49,950 nt of DNA from Castellaniella caeni NBRC 101664 (GTDB taxonomy: Bacteria; Pseudomonadota; Gammaproteobacteria; Burkholderiales; Burkholderiaceae_B): NCBI RefSeq assembly GCF_001592225.1, contig NZ_BCWN01000026.1, forward strand, positions 1-49,950, written 5' to 3'. Shown here piece by piece: positions 27,813 through 37,409 of the stretch. The notes beneath the pieces are model-generated. The model saw only the letters and a list, made by a program, of their open reading frames with translations. It made no database searches and was not told the DNA's origin. How positions within the stretch are numbered: position 1 is the stretch's first letter; every line of letters starts with the position of its first letter. Position numbers and translations under genes: made by a program.

Positions 27813-29042
27813 CTACGCCGCATCCCCCCTGAAGTCCAGCACGACCGCACCGGTCACACTCCGATCCAGGTAGTCCGACCACCACTGCATCATTTCAGCC
27901 CTGGGCTTCAAATACAGCGCATGGTTGTACGCGGCGCTCGTATCGTCGCGCTCTTGGTGCGCCAGTTGCAGTTCGATGTGTTCGTGAGGCCAGCCATGCT
28001 CATGCAGCACGGTTGAGGCAATACCTCGGAATCCATGGCCGGTCATCCGCCCCTTGTACCCCATCCGCTCCAGCGCCTTGAGGATGGTGTTGTTCGACAT
28101 GGGCTTTTCGTGACTCCGCTCACCCGGAAACAACAAGGCACGATGCCCTGTCAGGGTCTGTAAATTGCGGAGCAACTGCACCGCCTGATGCGACAGCAGA
28201 ACGATGTGCGGGGTCTTCATCTTCATCCGACTGGCAGGAATGTCCCAACGCGCATTGTCTAGGTCGAACTCCTCCCAGCGTGCTCCAATCAACTCGCTGG
28301 TACGAACGAACGTCATCGCCATGAGCTTCATCGCCAGACGAGTCACGCTGCTGCCTTGGTAGACCTCGATATGCCGCAACAAGGCGGGAAGCTCCTTGGC
28401 ATCCAGACGGGCATAATTTTGCTTCTTCCGCGCCGTCAGAATGTCACCGGGCCGGATCTCCGTCGCAGGGTTTCGGGTTGCATGCCCATGCGCGATGGCA
28501 TAGCGGAACACCTGCCCGCAGGTTTGCAAAGAACGCTTGGCAATGTCGAGCGCCCCTCGTTCCTCAATCGCCTTGGTCATCCGCACCAGCTCGGGAGCCT
28601 GAATCTCATCGACTGGCCGCTTACCCAGGACTGGAAATACGTCCGCCTCCAACCGGCGCATGACATACCCGGCATGTCGTGCGCTTCGGGTCGGCGACCA
28701 ATGCTTCCACCAAGCCTGTGCGACCTGCTGAAAAGTCGTCTTGGCTTGCGTCGCTTGCTGTTTGCGGTCAGCGACGGGGTCTACCCCTGTCGCCAGCAGC
28801 TTTCGCGCCCTCTGGTGCGCTTCTCGGGCTTCTGCCAGGGTGACTTCGGGGTATACCCCCAGCGCCATGACCTTCTCCTTGCCCTCGAAGCGATATTTCC
28901 AGCGCCAATACTTGCCCGTCTGGTTGACGAGCAGGTACAAGCCGCCCCCATCCGAGAGCTTGCGTGGCTTTTCTGCGGGCTTTTCCTTGCGAATTTGGAG
29001 ATCGGTCAGAGGCATCGTGGGGGTATCTGAATTGGGAGGCAT
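27813..29042 (-). CDS. P4-type tyrosine recombinase (island integrase)
   Basis: The 409-residue integrase has the DUF4102 N-terminal arm-binding domain (LSDGGGLYLLVNQTGKYWRWKYRFEGKEKVMALGVYPEV), a SAM-like core-binding domain and the catalytic domain. Visible active-site residues are Arg in FVRTSELIGARWEEFD, HGFR (His-x-x-Arg) in GMTGHGFRGIAS-like context and the Tyr in AAYNHALYLKPR. It directs insertion at the adjacent tRNA-Ser. The first ATG at 29042 is used; MPLTDLQIRK at 29015 is the family-typical alternative. The C-terminus is intact. Confidence 0.93.
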   Translation of the reverse strand: MPPNSDTPTMPLTDLQIRKEKPAEKPRKLSDGGGLYLLVNQTGKYWRWKYRFEGKEKVMALGVYPEVTLAEAREAHQRARKLLATGVDPVADRKQQATQAKTTFQQVAQAWWKHWSPTRSARHAGYVMRRLEADVFPVLGKRPVDEIQAPELVRMTKAIEERGALDIAKRSLQTCGQVFRYAIAHGHATRNPATEIRPGDILTARKKQNYARLDAKELPALLRHIEVYQGSSVTRLAMKLMAMTFVRTSELIGARWEEFDLDNARWDIPASRMKMKTPHIVLLSHQAVQLLRNLQTLTGHRALLFPGERSHEKPMSNNTILKALERMGYKGRMTGHGFRGIASTVLHEHGWPHEHIELQLAHQERDDTSAAYNHALYLKPRAEMMQWWSDYLDRSVTGAVVLDFRGDAA

Positions 29043-29047
29043 AGCTG

Positions 29048-29067
29048 GATACCCCCAAAACTACCCC
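29048..29067 (+). repeat. Short direct repeat beside the integrase (candidate arm site)
   Basis: Identical to 19199-19218 at the other island end. It lies just upstream of the integrase start, so integrase bound here could also control its own transcription. Confidence 0.55.
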
Positions 29068-29110
29068 TAATCGTCCTGGATCGCAATAGTCTGCATTGGA
29101 CGATCCTGGC

Positions 29111-29186
29111 AAAGAAAAAGCCCTAGAGCGTTGATTCTCTAGGGCTTTCAAGACCGTCTTGGACGTTCTTGGATGGTTCGCTGGCG
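29111..29186 (+). repeat. Right direct repeat (attR-like), reaching into the tRNA-Ser 3' end
   Basis: This is the right partner of 19056-19131. It contains a perfect hairpin (CCCTAGAG ... CTCTAGGG) that can serve as a terminator for tRNA-Ser, and it ends in the CCA end of the tRNA gene. Confidence 0.75.
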
Positions 29187-29274
29187 GAGACGGAGGGATT
29201 CGAACCCTCGATGCGGGTATAAGCCGCATGCTCCCTTAGCAGGGGAGTACCTTCAACCACTCGGCCACGTCTCC
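29182..29274 (-). tRNA. tRNA-Ser(GCU)
   Basis: On the minus strand the 93-nt sequence begins GGAGACGTGGCCGAGTGG and ends CGTCTCCGCCA, giving a 7-bp acceptor stem and an encoded CCA. The anticodon stem-loop is CTCCC-CTGCTAA-GGGAG with anticodon GCU. A long variable arm (GCATGCGG..CCGCATC) marks it as a serine tRNA, and the T loop is GGGTTCGAATCCC. It is the insertion site of the neighbouring island and remains intact. Confidence 0.95.
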
Positions 29275-29286
29275 AGCAAGACCGGC

Positions 29287-29292
29287 ATCATA
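29287..29292 (-). promoter_or_regulatory. Candidate -10 box of tRNA-Ser
   Basis: TATGAT on the minus strand ends 12 bases before the mature tRNA 5' end. No strong -35 box was found at the expected spacing. Confidence 0.4.
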
Positions 29293-29374
29293 GCACAGGA
29301 TTTCGGCCGTGTTGTCGTCCCGGCGGCAGTCATGCCAGCCGGGCTGGCAGCACGGCACGGAACACCACGGGGCT

Positions 29375-30640
29375 TCAGGCCTCTTCCTTGACCGGTTCGT
29401 GGTCGAGTTCAAACGCTTTGTGCAGGGCGCGCACGGCAAGTTCCATGTACTTGTCGTTGATGAGCACCGAGGTCTTGATCTCGGACGTGCTGATCATCTG
29501 GATGTTGATGCCCTCTTCAGCCAGTGTACGGAACATCAGGCTGGCCACGCCCACGTGGCTGCGCATGCCGATGCCGACGATGGAGACCTTGGCCACTTTT
29601 TCATCCGACACCACTTCGCCCGCCCCCACGGTGGGGCCGATCTGGTTCTTGAGCAAATCGAGCGTGCGCACGAAATCGTTGCGGTTGACCGTGAAGGAGA
29701 AGTCGGTCATGCCCTGCTGGGAGATGTTCTGCAGGATCATGTCCACATCGATGTTGGCGGCGGCAACCGGCCCCAGGATCGAATAGGCCACGCCCGGGGT
29801 GTCGGGCACATTGCGCAGGGTGACTTTGGCTTCGTCGCGGCTAAAGGCGATGCCGGAGACAACGGCGGCTTCCATTTTCTGATCTTCCTCGAAAGTAATG
29901 AGCGTGCCCGAGACCATCTCTTCGTCCACCGGGATCATGGGGTCGGTGAGCGAGGACAGCACGCGCAGGGGCACCTGGTATTTGCCCGCGAATTCAACAG
30001 AGCGGATTTGCAGGACTTTCGACCCCAGGGAGGCCATTTCCAGCATTTCCTCGAAAGAGATGACGTTCATGCGCCGGGCCTCGGGCACCACGCGCGGATC
30101 GGTGGTGTAGACACCATCAACGTCGGTGAAAATGAGGCATTCGTCGGCTTTCATGGCCGCCGCCACGGCCACCGCCGAGGTATCCGACCCCCCGCGCCCC
30201 AGGGTGGTGATGTGGCCGTCGTCATCGATGCCCTGAAAGCCCGTGATGATGACCACGCGGCCCGCATCGAGGTCCGTGCGCACGCGCGTGTCGTCGATGG
30301 ACTGGATACGCGCCTTGGTGTACGAGCTGTCGGTGCGCACCGGCACCTGCCAGCCGGCGTAGCTGCGCGCCGCCACCCCCTGACGCATGAGCGCGATGGC
30401 CAGCAGGGCGCTGCTGGCCTGTTCGCCGGTGGCGGCCAGCATGTCGAGCTCGCGCAAATCGGGCTGCGGCGAGATTTCTTTGGCCAGGCCCAGCAGGCGA
30501 TTGGTTTCCCCCGCCATGGCCGAGGGCACCACCACGACCTGGTGGCCGGCGGCGTGCCATTTGGCCACGCGCCGGGCGACGTTCTGAATGCGTTCGACGG
30601 AGCCCATGGAGGTGCCGCCGTATTTCTGGACGATGAGCAT
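29375..30640 (-). CDS. lysC: Aspartate kinase
   Basis: The 421-residue enzyme phosphorylates aspartate, the first step to lysine, methionine, threonine and diaminopimelate. It starts at the ATG at 30640 ([18 protein letters not shown]), which carries the family signature KYGGTSMG. The kinase domain includes [23 protein letters not shown] and [14 protein letters not shown]. Two ACT domains follow from about residue 260 ([48 protein letters not shown]) and should mediate feedback inhibition by lysine or threonine. It follows tilS on the same strand by 79 bases. Confidence 0.96.
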   Translation of the reverse strand: MLIVQKYGGTSMGSVERIQNVARRVAKWHAAGHQVVVVPSAMAGETNRLLGLAKEISPQPDLRELDMLAATGEQASSALLAIALMRQGVAARSYAGWQVPVRTDSSYTKARIQSIDDTRVRTDLDAGRVVIITGFQGIDDDGHITTLGRGGSDTSAVAVAAAMKADECLIFTDVDGVYTTDPRVVPEARRMNVISFEEMLEMASLGSKVLQIRSVEFAGKYQVPLRVLSSLTDPMIPVDEEMVSGTLITFEEDQKMEAAVVSGIAFSRDEAKVTLRNVPDTPGVAYSILGPVAAANIDVDMILQNISQQGMTDFSFTVNRNDFVRTLDLLKNQIGPTVGAGEVVSDEKVAKVSIVGIGMRSHVGVASLMFRTLAEEGINIQMISTSEIKTSVLINDKYMELAVRALHKAFELDHEPVKEEA

Positions 30641-30719
30641 GATGATGAGAAGGTGAGAATCGCTGCCCGCCCATCCAAGGGCGCCGCAGGCGGCCAAAAA
30701 GAAAACCAAGCTGATTATT

Positions 30720-31766
30720 CTAACTGGCTTTCGCGGATGTTTCCGGCAGCAGTGCGACACGACCCTTGCGCACCACGATCAAATGCTGTTCATGGCGCAG
30801 GCATACCTGGCGATCGTGCCCCAGGGCATGCACTTCGCGCAGCTGCTTGAGCCAGGCCGACAGCCGCGCCTCGGTGGGCATGCGCAGACCTTGCCGCTGC
30901 AGCCAGAAACGCAGCATCTGCACCTGATGCGTGGCGGGCAGGGCGCGCCAGGCAGCCAATGAAAAGCTGGCGCCATTCCCGGCGGGATCCAGCGTCTGCC
31001 ACTGGGCCGCAGCCATGTCCTGCACCCAGCTGGCCAGCGCTTGCGCCTGGCGCGCGTGGCGCGACAGGGTCTGGCGCCAGGCCGGCCAGTGCGCGTCCAG
31101 CACCGGGCGCAGCTGGGTGCGCACGGCGGCCCGCTTGTAGCGGGGGTCGGCGTTGCTGGGGTCTTGCACCGGCTGCCAGCCCGAGGCGGCGGCAAACCGC
31201 GCGGCAGCCTGCAGGATGCGGGCGCGGGGCTGCGCCAGCCAGGGACGGTGGTAGACCAGGCCGTCGCGCCGCATGGCCGGGGCCATTGCCGCCAGCCCCA
31301 GCGGCCCCGTCCCGCGCAAGGCGCGCAGCAGGACGGTTTCAGCCTGGTCGTCCTGGTGGTGAGCCAACAGCACGTGCGTCACACCGGCCTGCGCCGCCAG
31401 TCCGGCCAAGGCGGCATAGCGGGCGGCGCGGGCGGCGGCTTCCATGCCGGTGCCCTGGATGGCGACGCGCACCCAGCGGCTGTGGCAAGGCACGCCCAGC
31501 AGTCGGGCCAGGCCGTGCGCCTGCGCCAGCCAGCCGTCGGCGGCCGCCTGCAGGCCATGATGTACATGGAAAAAATGGATGGGGTGCCCGCTTGGCGCCG
31601 CCTGCACCGCCAGGTGCAAGGCCAGCATGGCGGAATCCGCCCCGGCGCTGAGCGCCAGCCCTACGGACGTCGCGGCGGGCAGCCCCGACAGCGTTTGCCG
31701 CACGTCGGCCAGCAGGCCGTCGTCGCAGACGTGGCGCCACGCGGACGCCGCACCGTCGGCCATCAT
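30720..31766 (-). CDS. tilS: tRNA(Ile)-lysidine synthase
   Basis: The 348-residue protein converts the wobble cytidine of tRNA-Ile(CAU) to lysidine with ATP and lysine. The N-terminal PP-loop ATPase domain shows LALSAGADSAMLAL (a variant of the usual SGGxDS), the conserved HVHHGLQ and HHQDDQAETVLLRALRGTG. A C-terminal substrate-binding domain covers about 230-348. An ATG one codon later is also possible. It sits between accA and lysC on the minus strand. The Gly-to-Ala change in the PP-loop is a small oddity. Confidence 0.93.
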   Translation of the reverse strand: MMADGAASAWRHVCDDGLLADVRQTLSGLPAATSVGLALSAGADSAMLALHLAVQAAPSGHPIHFFHVHHGLQAAADGWLAQAHGLARLLGVPCHSRWVRVAIQGTGMEAAARAARYAALAGLAAQAGVTHVLLAHHQDDQAETVLLRALRGTGPLGLAAMAPAMRRDGLVYHRPWLAQPRARILQAAARFAAASGWQPVQDPSNADPRYKRAAVRTQLRPVLDAHWPAWRQTLSRHARQAQALASWVQDMAAAQWQTLDPAGNGASFSLAAWRALPATHQVQMLRFWLQRQGLRMPTEARLSAWLKQLREVHALGHDRQVCLRHEQHLIVVRKGRVALLPETSAKAS

Positions 31767-31879
31767 TGCGCGGCCTGCATCATGGAACCGTCACGATCAT
31801 ACCCGCGCCCACGCACAAACCCGGCCGGGGCCAGGCCGACGGGCGCCGGAGCCCCGCAAGGCCAGGTTGGCAACACGGC

Positions 31880-32842
31880 TCAGCGGGCTTCTTGAAAGCG
31901 CCCGTACGCCGAAATGCGCGCCATGCGGCGCTGCAGCAGTTCATCGACGTCGAGGCTGGAGAGCTCGCGCAGCGCATCGGCCAGCGCGCGGTGCAGCTGG
32001 CGCGACATGGTGGCCGGATCGCGGTGCGCGCCGCCCACCGGCTCGTTGACCACGCGATCGACGAGCCCCAGGTCTTTGAGACGCGGCGCGGTGATCGCCA
32101 GGGCTTCGGCGGCGGTCGCGGCCTTGTCGGCGCTGCGCCACAGGATGGACGCGCAGCCCTCGGGCGAGATGACCGAATAGGTGGCGTACTGCAGCATCAT
32201 GACGGTGTCGCCCACGGCAATGGCCAGGGCGCCGCCCGAACCGCCTTCGCCGATGATGGTGACGATGATGGGCACCTTGAGGCCGGCCATAGCGAACAGA
32301 TTGTGGCCGATGGCCTCGGACTGGCCGCGCTCTTCGGCGCCCACGCCCGGGTAGGCCCCCGGCGTATCGACGAAGGTGAAGATGGGCAGGCGGAATTTCT
32401 CGGCCAGGCGCATCAGGCGCAAGGCCTTGCGGTAACCCTCGGGCAGCGGCATGCCGAAGTTGCGCATGGCGCGCTCTTTGGTGTCGCGCCCCTTTTGGTG
32501 GCCGATGACCATGCAGGGTGTGCCGTTAAAGCGCGCCAGGCCGCCGACGATGGATTGGTCGTCGGCATACATGCGGTCGCCGTGCAGCTCGTGAAAATCG
32601 GTGAACAGCGCCTGCACGTAATCGAGCGTGTAAGGACGCTGCGGGTGGCGCGCCACCAGCGCCGTCTGCCACGGCGTGAGCTTGGCGTAGATGTTCTTGG
32701 CTAAAGACTGACTTTTCTGTTGCAGGCGGCTGACTTCTTCGGAAATGTCTACCGCCGAGTCGGTCTGCACGTAACGCAGCTCTTCGATCTTCTGATCGAG
32801 TTCGGCCAGCGGCTGTTCAAATTCAAGAAAAGTATTTCGCAT
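31880..32842 (-). CDS. accA: Acetyl-CoA carboxylase carboxyltransferase subunit alpha
   Basis: The 320-residue subunit transfers the carboxyl group from biotin-BCCP to acetyl-CoA, forming malonyl-CoA for fatty-acid synthesis in the cytoplasm. It starts [22 protein letters not shown] and shows [44 protein letters not shown] and the [11 protein letters not shown] oxyanion region. Length is normal. It lies 27 bases downstream of the glycosylase gene and 113 bases before tilS. Confidence 0.97.
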   Translation of the reverse strand: MRNTFLEFEQPLAELDQKIEELRYVQTDSAVDISEEVSRLQQKSQSLAKNIYAKLTPWQTALVARHPQRPYTLDYVQALFTDFHELHGDRMYADDQSIVGGLARFNGTPCMVIGHQKGRDTKERAMRNFGMPLPEGYRKALRLMRLAEKFRLPIFTFVDTPGAYPGVGAEERGQSEAIGHNLFAMAGLKVPIIVTIIGEGGSGGALAIAVGDTVMMLQYATYSVISPEGCASILWRSADKAATAAEALAITAPRLKDLGLVDRVVNEPVGGAHRDPATMSRQLHRALADALRELSSLDVDELLQRRMARISAYGRFQEAR

Positions 32843-32869
32843 GAGAAAAAGGTTTCCGAAATGGAAAGA

Positions 32870-33523
32870 TCAATATTCGACGGCAGCGGCATCCATGCTG
32901 CGCCACAGATACCAGCTGGCCACCGTGCGCCACGGCGCCCAGGCCTGCGCTACTTCGCGCGCCTCGAAGCGCGACACGGGCTCGCCACTGAAGTAATGGT
33001 GGGAAATGGCCTTGAGCAGGGCGGTATCGTCGAGCGGCAGCACGTCGGGGCGCCCGAGAAAGAAGATAAGGAACATCTCGGCCGACCAGCGCCCCACCCC
33101 GCGGATTTCGCACAGCTGGGACACGATGGCCGCGTTGTCTTGCGGCTGCCACCAGGCGGGATCGAGCCGACCCGCCTGCTGAAAGAATACGGCGGCATCG
33201 CGCACGTACTGCGCTTTGCGCAATGACAGCCCCAAAGCGCGCAGCTGGGCTTCGGAATGGCTGAGAATGCAGTCGGGCAGCAGTTCGGCGCCGCAGGCCT
33301 GCAGCAGCTGATGCCACAGTTTGTGACCCAGCGCGAGAGACACTTGCTGCCCCACGATGATGCGGATGAGCGTCTGGTAGGGGCCGTGGCGCGCCTGCAC
33401 GCACTCGTCGGCGTACACCGGAATCAGCTTGCGCAGGATGCGGTCGCGCGCGATCAGCTCTTCGCAGGCTTGCGACCAATAGGCGGGACGTTGGCGCTGG
33501 GCATCAGAGTAACGCATGTCCAT
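32870..33523 (-). CDS. DNA-3-methyladenine glycosylase (AlkA-like, HhH-GPD)
   Basis: The 217-residue enzyme removes alkylated bases from DNA. It starts at the ATG at 33523 (MDMRYSDAQRQRPAYW), one base after the cysS stop codon, so the genes are translationally coupled; the ATG at 33517 is an alternative. The helix-hairpin-helix with GPD motif is visible (LCEIRGVGRWSAEMFLIFFLGRPDVLPLDDTAL), with the catalytic Asp in LPLDD. The frame continues open far upstream through cysS but that part is out of frame with cysS and not coding. Confidence 0.92.
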   Translation of the reverse strand: MDMRYSDAQRQRPAYWSQACEELIARDRILRKLIPVYADECVQARHGPYQTLIRIIVGQQVSLALGHKLWHQLLQACGAELLPDCILSHSEAQLRALGLSLRKAQYVRDAAVFFQQAGRLDPAWWQPQDNAAIVSQLCEIRGVGRWSAEMFLIFFLGRPDVLPLDDTALLKAISHHYFSGEPVSRFEAREVAQAWAPWRTVASWYLWRSMDAAAVEY

Positions 33524-33524
33524 G

Positions 33525-34967
33525 TCACACCCGGCGCCACTGGGTTTGGCCGCCGGCCACGTCGGCCAGCTCGACCCCCTGCTGACGCAGCTGTTCACGG
33601 ATGGCGTCGGCCCGGGCAAAGTCGCGCGCGGCCTTGGCCTGGGCGCGCTCGGCCACCAGGGCGTCGATGGCCTGGGCGTCGAGCCCGCCCGCCTGCGCGC
33701 CACCGGGCAGAAACCGGGTCGGCGACTGCAGATAATGCCGCGGCGGCACTTGCAGCAGGCCCAGCACACCGCCCAGCGCTTGCAGCAGCCCGCTGGCCTG
33801 CGCGCTGGATTCGCGGTTGGCCTGATTGGCGAGATCGAACAGCACGGCAATGGCGCCCGCGGTGTTGAAGTCGTCGTCCATGGCGGCCTTGAAGGCCTGC
33901 GCCTGAGGGTGCGCCCAGTCGATGACCACGGCGGCGGGCGGCACGTTGAGCAGGGTCTGGTACAGGCGGTCGAGCGCATTTTGCGCGTCTTGCAGATTGT
34001 CGGGCGTGTAATTTTGCACGCTGCGATAGTGGCTGCGCACCAGAAAGAAGCGCAGCATCTCGGCCTCGCGCGGATTGGCCGTATAGTCGGCCACGTCGTC
34101 GGCGGTGTCTTGCGTGACGGTGTCGCGGATGCGGCGGAAATTGCCCAGCGATTTGGACATTTTTTCGGCATCGACCATCATGGGCCCGCAATGCATCCAG
34201 GCCGTGGCCAGCGTGCCGCCAAAGGCGCCTTCACTTTGGGCGATTTCGTTTTCGTGGTGCGGAAATTTAAGGTCGGGGCCGCCGCCGTGGATGTCCAGTG
34301 GCAGGCCCAGCAGGTCGCGGCTCATGGCCGAGCATTCGATGTGCCAGCCCGGGCGCCCCGGCCCATAGGCGGAATCCCAGCGGGTATCGGCGGGTTCTTC
34401 GGGCTTGGCGGATTTCCAGAGCACGAAATCGAGCGGGTCTTGCTTGCCCGCCGCCACGGCCACGCGCTCGCCCGCACGCAGGTCGTCGAGCGACTTGCCC
34501 GAGAGTTTGCCGTAGCCCGGAAACTTGCGCACCGAGAAGTTGACGTCGCCATCGGCCCCCTGATAGGCCAGGCCTTTGTCTTGCAGCACGCGGATGATGT
34601 CGAGCATGCCCGCCACGTGTTCGGTGGCGCGCGGCTCGGCGTCGGGCGCCTGTACGCCCAGGGCGCGCTCGTCGGCGTGCATGGCGGCGATGAAGAATTC
34701 GGTGAGCGTGCGGATGGGCACGCCGCGCTCGACCGCCCGGCGGATGATCTTGTCGTCGATGTCGGTGATGTTGCGCACGTAGCGCACCTGGTAGCCCGAG
34801 GCCCGCAGCCAACGCTGCACGACGTCGAAACTGACCAGCATGCGCGCATGCCCCAGATGGCAGAAGTCGTACACCGTCATGCCGCAGACGTACATGCGCA
34901 CGACCCCCGGCTCGACTGTCTGCAACGGGGTTTTCTGACGCGAAAGGGTGTTATAAATGTGCAGCAT
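33525..34967 (-). CDS. cysS: Cysteine-tRNA ligase
   Basis: The 480-residue class I synthetase charges tRNA-Cys. The HIGH-type signature is HLGHAR near residue 38, KMSKS is at about 267-271 ([11 protein letters not shown]), and the zinc ligands are visible ([22 protein letters not shown]). The C-terminal helical bundle and anticodon-binding region follow. It begins the minus-strand run cysS, glycosylase, accA, tilS and lysC. Confidence 0.97.
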   Translation of the reverse strand: MLHIYNTLSRQKTPLQTVEPGVVRMYVCGMTVYDFCHLGHARMLVSFDVVQRWLRASGYQVRYVRNITDIDDKIIRRAVERGVPIRTLTEFFIAAMHADERALGVQAPDAEPRATEHVAGMLDIIRVLQDKGLAYQGADGDVNFSVRKFPGYGKLSGKSLDDLRAGERVAVAAGKQDPLDFVLWKSAKPEEPADTRWDSAYGPGRPGWHIECSAMSRDLLGLPLDIHGGGPDLKFPHHENEIAQSEGAFGGTLATAWMHCGPMMVDAEKMSKSLGNFRRIRDTVTQDTADDVADYTANPREAEMLRFFLVRSHYRSVQNYTPDNLQDAQNALDRLYQTLLNVPPAAVVIDWAHPQAQAFKAAMDDDFNTAGAIAVLFDLANQANRESSAQASGLLQALGGVLGLLQVPPRHYLQSPTRFLPGGAQAGGLDAQAIDALVAERAQAKAARDFARADAIREQLRQQGVELADVAGGQTQWRRV

Positions 34968-35096
34968 GTCGGATGGATAAGGTCAAGCACTCACCCCGCG
35001 CCAGGCTTGTGGCGACGCGAGGGGATGTAAAATGAACTGCCAAGTATACCGTCCCCTGGCCCAATCCCTGAACCCCTACCGTAGGCGCCGAGTGCC

Positions 35097-35840
35097 GTGA
35101 TTCGTGTTTTTCTGACTGTTATAACGCTTTGCGCCGGTCTGGCCGCGGGGCCTGCCCTGGGCGCGCCCCCTGATGCTAACGCGTCCGCGGCCGCTGTCCA
35201 AGACCTGGACTTCAACGCGAACACAGGCGAATTCACCCTGCCGACAGAACCCGACGGCGGCTGGAAAGCCTTCGCCGACCTGCTCGAAAAAGCCACGCCG
35301 ACGGTCAATACGGCCATCCCGCTCACGGCATCCCAGGTCACCGACCACATCGCGACGCTCATCGACGGCAAGCGCGCGCAAGAAGCCCTCAAGATCATCC
35401 ACGAACGCGAGACCGCCCGGGCGGACGCGGGCACCATCGGCACCGACGTACAACTGCAATACCAGAAAGGCCGGGCGCTCGATGCGCTGGGCGAGCACGC
35501 GCAGGCGGCGGCCCTGTGGCAGGACATGACGGAAAACTACCCCGAACTGCCCGAACCCTGGAACGCCCTGGCCATCGAATACGCCCGCCAGGGCCGCTTG
35601 CTCATGGCGCGCAACGCCCTCAACATGGCGCTGGCCTCCGACCCCGCGTTTGCTCCGGCGCTCGAAAACCTGGGCCACGTGCAGATGGCGCTGGCACAAG
35701 AATCTTTCGCCAAGGCACGCGCCGCCCAAGGCGGCACGCCCACGGCAGGCTCCCCGGCGGCGGCCCCGGCCACCAGCCAGCGCACGCCGCAAGACACCAT
35801 CAGCCCGCCCGGCGCCGCCGTCCCGCCCGCCGCCCGCTAA
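35097..35840 (+). CDS. Periplasmic TPR protein
   Basis: The 247-residue protein starts at a GTG at 35097 and has a signal peptide ([23 protein letters not shown]). TPR-type helices cover about 90-205 ([60 protein letters not shown]). An Ala/Pro-rich tail follows. It should act as a protein-interaction scaffold in the periplasm. It precedes the isomerase gene by 25 bases in the same direction. Confidence 0.85.
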   Translation: MIRVFLTVITLCAGLAAGPALGAPPDANASAAAVQDLDFNANTGEFTLPTEPDGGWKAFADLLEKATPTVNTAIPLTASQVTDHIATLIDGKRAQEALKIIHERETARADAGTIGTDVQLQYQKGRALDALGEHAQAAALWQDMTENYPELPEPWNALAIEYARQGRLLMARNALNMALASDPAFAPALENLGHVQMALAQESFAKARAAQGGTPTAGSPAAAPATSQRTPQDTISPPGAAVPPAAR

Positions 35841-35865
35841 CCTTCATTCCTTCCGGTTCACCGTC

Positions 35866-36507
35866 ATGCCCTCCGTACTTTCTTCGTCTCGCGTCCTGCC
35901 CTGGATGCGCGTTCTTGGTCTAGGCTGCGCCCTGGTCATGGCTCCCGGCCTGGCAGGCGCCGCTTCCGGCCCCAATCACTCTTCACAAGGCAAATCCATG
36001 AGCACCAACCCGCACGTCAAGCTGCACACCAACAAGGGTGACATGCTGATCGAGCTGAATGCCGACAAGGCTCCCAAGACCGTCGAAAACTTTCTCACCT
36101 ACGTGAACGAAGGCTTCTACAACGGCACGATCTTCCATCGGGTGATCAACAACTTCATGATCCAGGGTGGCGGCTTTGAAGCGGGCATGAAGCAAAAACA
36201 GACGCACGCCCCCGTCGAGAACGAAGCCAACAACGGCCTGAAAAACGAGCGCTACACCCTGGCCATGGCCCGCACTTCCGATCCGCACTCGGCCACTGCG
36301 CAATTCTTCATCAACGTGGCCGACAACGACTTCCTCAATTTCACCGCACCCACGTCCAACGGCTGGGGCTACGCCGTCTTTGGCCGCGTCATCGAAGGCA
36401 CCGAAGTCGTCGATGAAATCAAGAAAGTGAAGACCGGCAACAAAGGCTTTCACCAAGACGTCCCGGTGGAAGACGTGGTGATCGAAACCGCCACCGTGGT
36501 TGAATAA
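35866..36507 (+). CDS. Cyclophilin-type peptidyl-prolyl isomerase with optional signal peptide
   Basis: From the ATG at 35866 the 213-residue protein has a signal peptide ([19 protein letters not shown]) then a short linker and the cyclophilin domain. From the ATG at 35998 ([20 protein letters not shown], with AGG upstream) it would be a cytoplasmic 169-residue PpiB. Core motifs are [13 protein letters not shown] and [17 protein letters not shown]. It speeds proline isomerisation in protein folding. Relatives I recall carry separate periplasmic and cytoplasmic genes in tandem, so this could be a fusion left by an in-frame deletion. Confidence 0.9.
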   Translation: MPSVLSSSRVLPWMRVLGLGCALVMAPGLAGAASGPNHSSQGKSMSTNPHVKLHTNKGDMLIELNADKAPKTVENFLTYVNEGFYNGTIFHRVINNFMIQGGGFEAGMKQKQTHAPVENEANNGLKNERYTLAMARTSDPHSATAQFFINVADNDFLNFTAPTSNGWGYAVFGRVIEGTEVVDEIKKVKTGNKGFHQDVPVEDVVIETATVVE

Positions 36508-36527
36508 GACGGTATTGCAAGGCAATC

Positions 36528-37409
36528 TTGAAAGGCAATCCGGCCCCGGACGCGACGGCCGAACCCGGCCGGGCGGGCCCCGTCGCGCCAGCCCCGCCAG
36601 GGCATCCAGACAGCGCAGCGGCGCTGCCGGGTGATTTGGACGACACCGCCGCCCTGCCGGGCACGATCTGGATCGCCTCGGATATCCACCTGGGCGCAGC
36701 CGTCCCCCGGACGGCCAGCGCCTTCTACGCCTTTCTGGCCCAGGCGCGCGCACAGGCGCAGGCCCTGATCCTGCTGGGCGACATCTTCGACGCCTGGATC
36801 GGCGATGATCACGCCCTCGACCACCCGCCAGCCTGGCTGCAGGCCGCGCTCGGCGCGCTGCGCCAGACCGCCGCAACCATCCCGCTGTGGCTCATCAGCG
36901 GCAACCGCGATTTCCTCATGGGCGAGGCGCTGGCGCAGGCCCTGGGCGCGCGGCTGGTGCGGGCACCACTGCGCCTGGCCACCGACGCCGGCCCCATCCT
37001 GCTGGCCCACGGCGACGAATACTGTACGGACGACCCCGCCTACCAGCGCTTCCGGCGCATCGTCCACACCCGCTGGATCCAGCGCCTGTTTCTCGCCCTG
37101 CCCCTGCAGCTGCGCCGCGCCATCGCCCGATGGGCACGCCAGCGCAGCCGTCAGGCGCACGGCCACAAGACGCTGCAGATGATGGACGTGAACGCGCAGG
37201 CGGTGGCGCAGGCTTTAGCCGCAGCCGGGTGTCTGGTGCTGATACACGGGCATACGCACCGGCCTGCTGTGCATCGGGTGTCTTTGAACGGCCATGAAGG
37301 ATGGCGCTACGTGCTGCCCGACTGGGAGTTCGATCATGCCCAACCGGTGCGGGGGGGATGGATCAGTGTGGACGGCGAGGGGATTCGGGCGCATCAATGG
37401 AGGGATTGA
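36528..37409 (+). CDS. lpxH: UDP-2,3-diacylglucosamine diphosphatase
   Basis: The 293-residue metallophosphatase makes lipid X in lipid A synthesis. Motifs are [35 protein letters not shown] and [10 protein letters not shown], all the calcineurin-like metal ligands. It probably starts at the TTG at 36528, 5 bases after AAGG; no ATG is available before the catalytic core, and the first 45 residues are Pro/Ala-rich and not typical. It overlaps the convergent TerC-type gene by 16 bases. Confidence 0.93.
   Translation: MKGNPAPDATAEPGRAGPVAPAPPGHPDSAAALPGDLDDTAALPGTIWIASDIHLGAAVPRTASAFYAFLAQARAQAQALILLGDIFDAWIGDDHALDHPPAWLQAALGALRQTAATIPLWLISGNRDFLMGEALAQALGARLVRAPLRLATDAGPILLAHGDEYCTDDPAYQRFRRIVHTRWIQRLFLALPLQLRRAIARWARQRSRQAHGHKTLQMMDVNAQAVAQALAAAGCLVLIHGHTHRPAVHRVSLNGHEGWRYVLPDWEFDHAQPVRGGWISVDGEGIRAHQWRD

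Larger units (their letters stand above)
19056..29186. mobile_element. Integrated genomic island next to tRNA-Ser(GCU)
   Basis: About 10.1 kb is bracketed by imperfect direct repeats of about 76 bp (19056-19131 and 29111-29186). The right copy runs into the 3' end of an intact tRNA-Ser gene, and a P4-type tyrosine integrase lies just inside. The cargo runs left to right: a HigB / HigA-ImmA / Beta-protein unit, a two-gene cassette of unknown function, a DUF3987 ATPase, a frameshifted Rep-like gene and the integrase. The interior looks less GC-rich than the flanks. The layout is that of a satellite-like or integrative plasmid element that carries defence-type genes. No structural phage or conjugation genes are present. 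Confidence 0.85.

Noticed and set aside
32870-34171. A 433-codon frame that would extend the glycosylase far upstream
   Set aside because: The upstream part lies in a different frame inside cysS and has no protein-like features; the glycosylase has a proper start at 33523, one base after cysS.
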